From: Rodentolepis nana
Lineage: Eukaryota > Platyhelminthes > Cestoda > Cyclophyllidea > Hymenolepididae
DNA length: 14,375 nucleotides
NCBI GenBank assembly: GCA_900617975.1
Contig: UZAE01001236.1
Span: forward strand, 1 to 14,375
Direction: 5' to 3'
The notes beneath the pieces were generated by a model. The model worked only from the letters and a program-made list of their open reading frames with translations. It did not search any database and had not been told where the DNA came from. Shown in pieces: positions 8,722-14,375 of this stretch; position 1 is the stretch's first letter; each line of letters starts with the position of its first letter. Position numbers and translations under genes: made by a program.

Positions 8722-9375
8722 ATTTTATACCCCAAAATGTTACTTTATTCAAAATTGAACAACGAAATTTCTTCAGTCATGCTATTTGACGAAAGTATGA
8801 ATCAACTCAGCCCCATGGTAAAAGGTTAGGCTTATTTAATCCCCGTGATAATCCGAAAGTGTGCCCAATAATATACCTTTGGGCTCAGCAACAACTTATG
8901 GTAGAAATTCTAGGTCACATATTTCCACAACAGTCAGTAATAGCAAAATTCATTCAATTTATCATTAATGGGAGCAAACGAATTGAAGGTAGTGAGTTTA
9001 AGAACAAAACGTTGACAATGAGCCTGCAGAACAGATCTGCAGCTAACGCAGATAAATCGTGACATGCCAGAATTGAGCAAGCATCGATAATCGATAACTG
9101 ATGACACTGTTAGCCCATGTAGTAATTGTACTCGGTATGCGGAAACATTCGAATCCACAAAAATAATTTCTTCTAGGCACCGTTTAAAACTGCAAACTGT
9201 TCAGGAGCAATTTTGGAAAGAGCTTGATAAGAATATCTTCAGCTATAAGCTTGCTTTTCAGATTCAAATCTTTGTCACTTGCCCACTATCAACTCCTTTT
9301 ATTGCCTATTATTTAACTGGAATTTTTTCCAACCGGAAGCCATTGCAATTAATTGTCTCCCTTGGACAAATATAG
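8722..9375 (+). pseudogene. Frameshifted relic resembling a hAT-superfamily transposase
   Basis: Three open stretches follow each other with frame changes. Frame one (8722-8826) reads ILYPKMLLYSK, then VMLFDESMNQ. A second frame (8790-9098, with a TGA at 9060) reads LFNPRDNPKVC, then EILGH (8904-8918) and TLTMSLQN. A third (9091-9375) reads CSNCTRYAE and LQTVQEQFWKELDK. In ZBED-like hAT transposases a YFxxLL block, an FDESLN block, a RFWDxxxNxV block, an FLGHxTA block and a SMDGPNVNW block occur in this order at similar spacing. The first two frames follow that order; the last part was not placed. At least one stop and two frame changes mean it cannot make the full enzyme. The assignment rests on short blocks read by eye and could be coincidence. 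Confidence 0.4.
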
Positions 9376-12300
9376 TACCTTTCTATGACTCCAGGTATTT
9401 TAATATCGCTCGCATTGAAAACACACGGCATTGTTTTACTGTATTTCGATTAAAATGTGCAAAGCTAACTTGCATATATGCAAGTTTTTATGTTTTAAGC
9501 ATCTTTGACAGTTTCATGAACATTTGCTTAGATTTATTAAATTAATTTTTAAGAGAACCATTCAAACTCCAAATTAACTTGTGAAAATGTCCTGATTCGG
9601 TGTAGGTTCACTCCTGTTTCCCAGCTCTCTTCATTGTTGAACCTAAGATAAACAACTGCGCTACCAATTAAGTCATTTATCACATGACAATGAAGTGAAA
9701 TGGCGTTTTGTTTTAAACAAACGAACACACCGCTCTCACGTAGACAGTCACAATTGCCAACCAGATATCCAAGGAAAAATCTCGTTTAGTTTAATGGACT
9801 GATTTAAATACCGATAACTGAGAGTGTAGGTCAGAAACAAAAATGTAAAAAAATGATCGAACTTTAATTCAACTTCTTAGTGTGAAGGAGAGTTTCAACG
9901 GAGCATGTGCCTATAGGCATAAATAATAATCTGGGTTGTTATTTTTGCCTAATAATGGCATTAAAAATAGTTTATAATGGGTAAATGTGGTGCTAAGCGG
10001 AATCAAATTGTAGAAAGTAGTAAAGAACCCGAGAACAACTTCAAGAAATCCCAGCGCCTTCTTTCATCTAATTTCTATCTTCCATTTTCATAATATTGCC
10101 TAAAACAGAATCTTACTTTACAAAATTTGAAGTTCATGGTTCATGATTCGAATGAAAATAAATTCTTGTCCTGGATATTCACTGTTTATTTGTTTTAATC
10201 ATAATGAATCTGCCATGTCACTTCATTTCTTCTTATCTTCTGACGGTTGAGTAGGCAGAATTGGTAAGTATTCAGTTCATCGTTTCACAAGTTTTATCAT
10301 GCGAAAGGATCTGCAATAGAGGAATGCTAGAATCGTTCAGTGAGGGTTAACTGAAGTACAAATAGGGTCCTAACACAATTCCCAACTTTCGAATTTGAAA
10401 TTTTCAAGGACCAATGTTATCAAATTAATTCATATTGTTTGAATGAGTTTATGCCCATTGTATTCAGACGTAGTTGATAATTTGAGTTCATTGGCTGGTG
10501 TATAAAGGCACTCTGATTAATTTATGCACAAAGGAGTTGAAATCTATCAACCATTATATTAGATATGTACTCGAACCATTGTCCTTTGTAAATAAACTGA
10601 AGTACTCACACAGGTAAATGATTAATCGACTTATTATTAACATTTTAATAGTTATTGAGCACTGTCATCAATGTCCAGTAGGTTTACGTTCATAATAAAA
10701 TTAACAGTCAAAAAAACCATTTAATGACAGTTGATTGTAGTCCTTACAAAATCGGCTTCAAGAAATTGATTTTACAGCTGATTGTACGTTAAAGACTCCT
10801 GGTGGGGTGACAAAATGAAAAGTAGCCAAGAGTAATCCACAGAAAATCTTGAAACTGACCAGACATAACTGAATAGAATTTTGTAGAACGAGTTTAAACT
10901 GAAATAAAGCAGCCTACGGAGTTATGTTAACTCGCGATATTATCTCATCTCTGTCTTGTTAAAACTGCGAAGAGCATGTTATTTAACGTGCCTTCTCAAA
11001 CACTGAAAGTGAAGGATGTGAAAAGATAAATCCTCCTCTTTCCTGATAAAATGTCACTGATCAATAAGTGCCAGATTCGCTACTATCCAGAGCACAAATC
11101 ATAAACTTTGAACTTTGGAACATAGAGTGTTTGATTGGTAAATATTGTATGACTCAAGTTCACAAAACCAAAATGAACTAAAATTCTTTGAAAACTTCCC
11201 TTTCATGTTTTTAAACACTCTTTTTCGTTGCCAGAGGCTTGACACTTCCAAATATATATTCTTTTATAGTATCCTCAATAGTAATGATAGTACTAATATC
11301 GAAGGTGATGTTTAGTTAGAATTTTAGGAATTAGCTTGTCTGCTCAATTTCTTCATCAAGCGAGATCTTTGAGTTCGTTGGCAATAATATTGGCTTTATA
11401 AAGCACTGTTTATGCGTTTTGGAAATATTTGGCGGAATTTTCTTTTTCGCTTGATCTTCTCTCCACAAGGAAGTTAGTTTAGCATTGGATATTATCTCCT
11501 ATCTAGGGAAGGCTTTACGCATGAAGTATTCTTAAATTTTATCATTATTTCACCCCACTCAAAGTAATACAAGCTTCCTCCAATTACTCCTTCTCTCAAC
11601 CCAAAATTTAAATAATAAGATGGATTAAAAGAGGAGGTTCTGTGTGTAAGATTAAAGTTTATATTTAAGTAATTGATGTCTTATTTCCCGCTGCGCATTC
11701 TGGAAAAGTTGTACTTAACTGCATGCATGGCTTGATACCCTCCATGTCTAATGTTCACTTCTTATAATTTTGGGATTTATGCTAAATTCGTGCACATTCT
11801 TCTGATCATTCTTTCGATTCCACGAGTACTCAATTGATCCCTCGTTTTTAATTCAAAAAGGGAACATCAAAGAAGACTGGTCGATCTTTTTGCTAAAGTT
11901 CCACATCACCATGTCAAGAAAGATACTTCAAATGCATGATACCTTTAATCAATTGCTTAATAGATACATTTTCGATGCTTATTGATTGTATTCTGATACT
12001 AGCTGGCATATCTTAGCTTCTGAGAGATCGTGTATTTCACCTAAGTGTAAGAAATTGGAAAGTCTGCTTACTTTCCTCTCTTTAAGTGCTTTCAATGGGG
12101 TTCTAAGTCCTGTGTTTTACGCAACATTCGCTAGGTAATTAAAGCTTAAAAACAATCTCACACTTTACTCAACTTACTTCAAATATATTTTTATTGTCTT
12201 CACATGTATTAGTCAGGAAGCTAGTGGAGTGGGTTGATGTGTCCAGTGCAGTTAACGTCTCCAAATGAATCTACGAAGTCTGGCATTTATAAAGCCAATA

Positions 12301-12599
12301 AAAATTTATACTTAAATTTGATTACCGGACAAAAGTGCTAACTCGAATACAATCAAAATTACGACCAAATCATAAAAATCTCCTTCAGTCAATACACCGG
12401 TTTCTGCAATTGATTAGATTTGCCGTAAAATCACATGCTTTTTAACGAATTTAAGGGGTTAATTCCCTGCAATGTTAAGCAAGAATGAACAGTGATTGTG
12501 GAACAAAGCCCACTTCCGTCAGGTTAACCGCATGCCCAAGCGGCTCATTTGGTCATCCTGGGGCATCCTCGTTTTGCTTCCTAAAGGTTCGCTTTAAAC
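9376..12599. other. Long stretch without a recognisable gene
   Basis: This 3.2-kb interval is A+T-rich with only short open frames on both strands. The minus strand has adjoining open stretches at about 11334-11498 and 11503-11688, neither with a recognised motif. No RNA gene was identified. Confidence 0.45.
9467..9486. repeat. 20-bp perfect palindrome
   Basis: AACTTGCATATATGCAAGTT reads the same on both strands. It includes two ATGCAA/TTGCAT octamer-like halves. No gene is adjacent, so a regulatory role is not supported. Confidence 0.9.
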
Positions 12600-12788
12600 G
12601 TGTCAGGCGAAGTACCGTTCATTGCAAAACCAGCAGGCAAATCAATGTGCAGAAAATGGATAAATTTTCACTTTTTTAAGAAGTCTATTAACAATGTCCG
12701 ATTGAAAAAGCTTTGGAGACTGCAATTCTGTATGAGCCATTTTGATGCCAACTGTGCCGCTCTTAAGATTCTCATTTACCATTTCTAG
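12600..12788 (+). pseudogene. Possible tubulin-tyrosine-ligase-like fragment
   Basis: The frame reads VPFIAKPAGKSMCRKWINF (KPAGKS at 12627-12644) and later FKKSINNVRLKKLWR. TTLL glutamylases carry a WIxKPxxxxxGxGIFL ATP-grasp block followed by a basic KxxxI segment. The glycines of that block are replaced here by Met-Cys and Lys-Trp, which would damage nucleotide binding. No other TTLL block was found nearby in any frame. The frame starts at a GTG, so no start codon supports it. It could be a remnant or a chance match. Confidence 0.18.
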
Positions 12789-14146
12789 GAGGTCGAATCG
12801 AGCATAAGCAACTACTTGCAATGTAATGTCGTGTATGAAGAGAAGATATTTCAGTTCAATGTTGCAAATATTCTTGAAATCAGTTCTTTTATATCTACTG
12901 TTAAGTAGACTGGAGAAAATTTTCCATTTCTCTTTGGGTTTCAAGACGGTGGCTTGACACCGATATCTAGTATTGAATAGCGGTTGCTGTTCTTCAATAG
13001 TTTCACTGAATTTTGCATCTGTTGGCTTACAGGTGGAATGGAAGTAGGTAAAGCTCTCACAAGCTTAACGTTATCCAGTTTAATGTGGATAGTTTTCGTA
13101 TCTCTATGGAATATGTCCTAGTATTTCTGGTACCACTTTGCGAAAGGAAAATAGTAATAATAATATTTACAATAGTAATGCATCTAGAGGCAACATATAC
13201 TAACTGGTGTTTCCTTTGGTAGACCACTATATACTTTTAAAAATATTTCAGTTTCAGACAACTATTGATCTTTTATTCAATTCCATTCTTTCTTCAGTGT
13301 CACGTCTCTTTACTTTTGAATATATATATACATTTGTCTTCTACTTTATGAGTGTTATTTTCCAAAACTGTCGTTTTATTTAGCTTCATAGCCATGATTT
13401 TTTAGATGCAGTCGCATTGGACGAAATTTTTTCACTTCTGGACATGCTACATCAAGACTAGGGACCTGCATGACAAGACTTATCCAGCCACTGGACAAAA
13501 ATGTCCTTCACTTTGTAGTAAATACGATAAGTTGCACTTAGAGGTCTGATTTGGCTGCTTTACCAAAGTGTGGTAAACTCAGCTGTACCCTCTCATTACT
13601 TAATGAGTACCCTTTTAATGTTTAATCTACCAATGACTCATTCGTCATTTCAGTTATCAAGTACCTCCTTCTGAGATTCGTCCTATAGCACCTCTCAAAT
13701 TTATAGATTCTCGAATGGGGATATACATTGCCCAATTTTCAGTGCTCTTTTAAGGTTATGGAGGTGCATTAAAGTGTCTTGATTCAACATGTTGAAGCTT
13801 ATACGCTAGTATCTTGTTTCGCGTTTAGAAATAAGCCTCTTGCTCTTCTAGCGGTAGACAGAGAACAATGTCAGATTTTATCTCCAGCACTGGAGCGACT
13901 ATAACCTGGTGATACAGCTGAAAGCGTTGGGAGCAACATTTTTGGTCCATAAATCGAAATATCCCAGCTAATATATGCTAGTATTTTATCTCTCTATCTG
14001 ACATCTACTTGACGTGGCCTACTTACAGCATTGAGTGAATATTGTTCTTGTAAAATCCTCCCCTTTCTCTTCTTAGTTTATCAAAATCCCCAATTTTTTT
14101 TTCAGATCTTATGTTAGATACTAAGCCTCTCTTATAGAGAAACTTG
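12789..14146. other. No gene recognised
   Basis: Short open stretches follow AG-like acceptors at about 12788 and 13406, but none matches a known protein. A small perfect hairpin (TTTACCA and TGGTAAA) lies at about 13560-13578. Confidence 0.45.
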
Positions 14147-14375
14147 TTTATATCAAATGGCAGGCCTAATGATAGTTATCATTACTCCTTTAGTTGATTC
14201 CTGTCTTCACAGAGACACAACAAGTAGAGAGGGAAAACAGAAGAGTGATTCATAGATGTAACAGAGACATATGCAAAGGTAGAGAAAAAAGACAAGGTGA
14301 GTGCTATGGATTTGGACAAATATGGCATACAGTGAGGTCATGGTAGCTTGAAGTCAACTGCCAGTTAATAGACTT
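14147..14375 (-). repeat. Dispersed repeat, copy D (inverted, cut by the window end)
   Basis: On the minus strand it runs from AAGTCTATTAACTGGCAG at the window end, through CTGTATGCCATATT, TCTACCTTTG and CATCTATGAATCACTCTT, to GATAACTATCATTAGGCC and GCCATTTGATATAAA. The outer part matches copy C (GTCTATTGATCGGCAGTTGACTTC) and the middle matches copy B. This makes it the bridge that shows all four copies to be one family. The outer end may continue beyond the window. Confidence 0.85.

Noticed and set aside
9097..9146. CTGATGA followed by GGAAAC, suggesting a hammerhead ribozyme as found in flatworm SINEs
   Set aside because: The bases between the two core boxes do not form a proper stem II, and no matching stems I and III were found.
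9146..9156. ATTCGAATCC resembling a tRNA T-loop
   Set aside because: No acceptor stem, D-arm or anticodon arm lies at the right distance.
9177..9375. Separate exon starting after TTTCTTCTAG
   Set aside because: The same frame is open further upstream, back to 9091, so the acceptor is not needed. No good donor follows.
11334..11688. Adjoining minus-strand open stretches (about 55 and 62 codons) with protein-like composition
   Set aside because: No start, no convincing splice sites and no recognised motif. Frames of this length are expected by chance in DNA this rich in A and T.
12642..12944. 100-codon minus-strand frame
   Set aside because: It is long for chance, but no motif was recognised and two plus-strand frames overlap it. 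Without a search it cannot be called a gene.
13406..13555. Short frame after TTTTTTAG reading ALDEIFSLLDMLHQD, and a 48-codon ATG frame beside it
   Set aside because: They compete for the same bases in different frames and neither has homology that I can name.

Overview
The window looks like A+T-rich nuclear DNA from an animal, with few genes. The best guess is a flatworm (tapeworm or fluke). Two genes point to an animal, both read by eye with no database search. One is a complete four-exon gene for a PPP1R14-type inhibitor of protein phosphatase 1. The other is the 3' end of a queuosine-nucleotide glycosylase gene (QNG1, DUF2419). Both are on the plus strand and interrupted by introns. Two introns in the PPP1R14 gene are only 35 and 37 bp, a size typical of flatworm genes. 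The species cannot be determined from the sequence.

Layout: positions 1-40 are the edge of a dispersed repeat (copy A). Positions 41-1470 hold no intact gene, but an 81-codon frame at 507-752 may be a decayed transposase fragment. Repeat copy B lies at about 1470-1672 on the minus strand. The QNG1 3' exons are at 3046-3113 and 3200-3364, and a diverged open frame at 2603-2947 may belong to the same locus. The PPP1R14-like gene occupies 4869-5370. From 5371 to 7318 I see no gene. Repeat copy C, with an internal tandem duplication, is at 7319-7645. The rest, 7646-14146, is mostly eroded sequence. It includes a frameshifted relic at 8722-9375 that resembles a hAT-superfamily transposase and a weak tubulin-tyrosine-ligase-like fragment near 12600. 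Repeat copy D (minus strand) runs from 14147 to the end of the window.

The two genes are separate transcription units with no evident functional link. One belongs to queuine salvage for tRNA modification, the other to phosphatase control of cytoskeletal and contractile signalling. The most interesting items are the gene with tiny introns and a probable GC-AG last intron, the apparently incomplete QNG1 locus, and the repeat family. The four repeat copies share a sharp inner edge and are arranged as two inward-facing inverted pairs.
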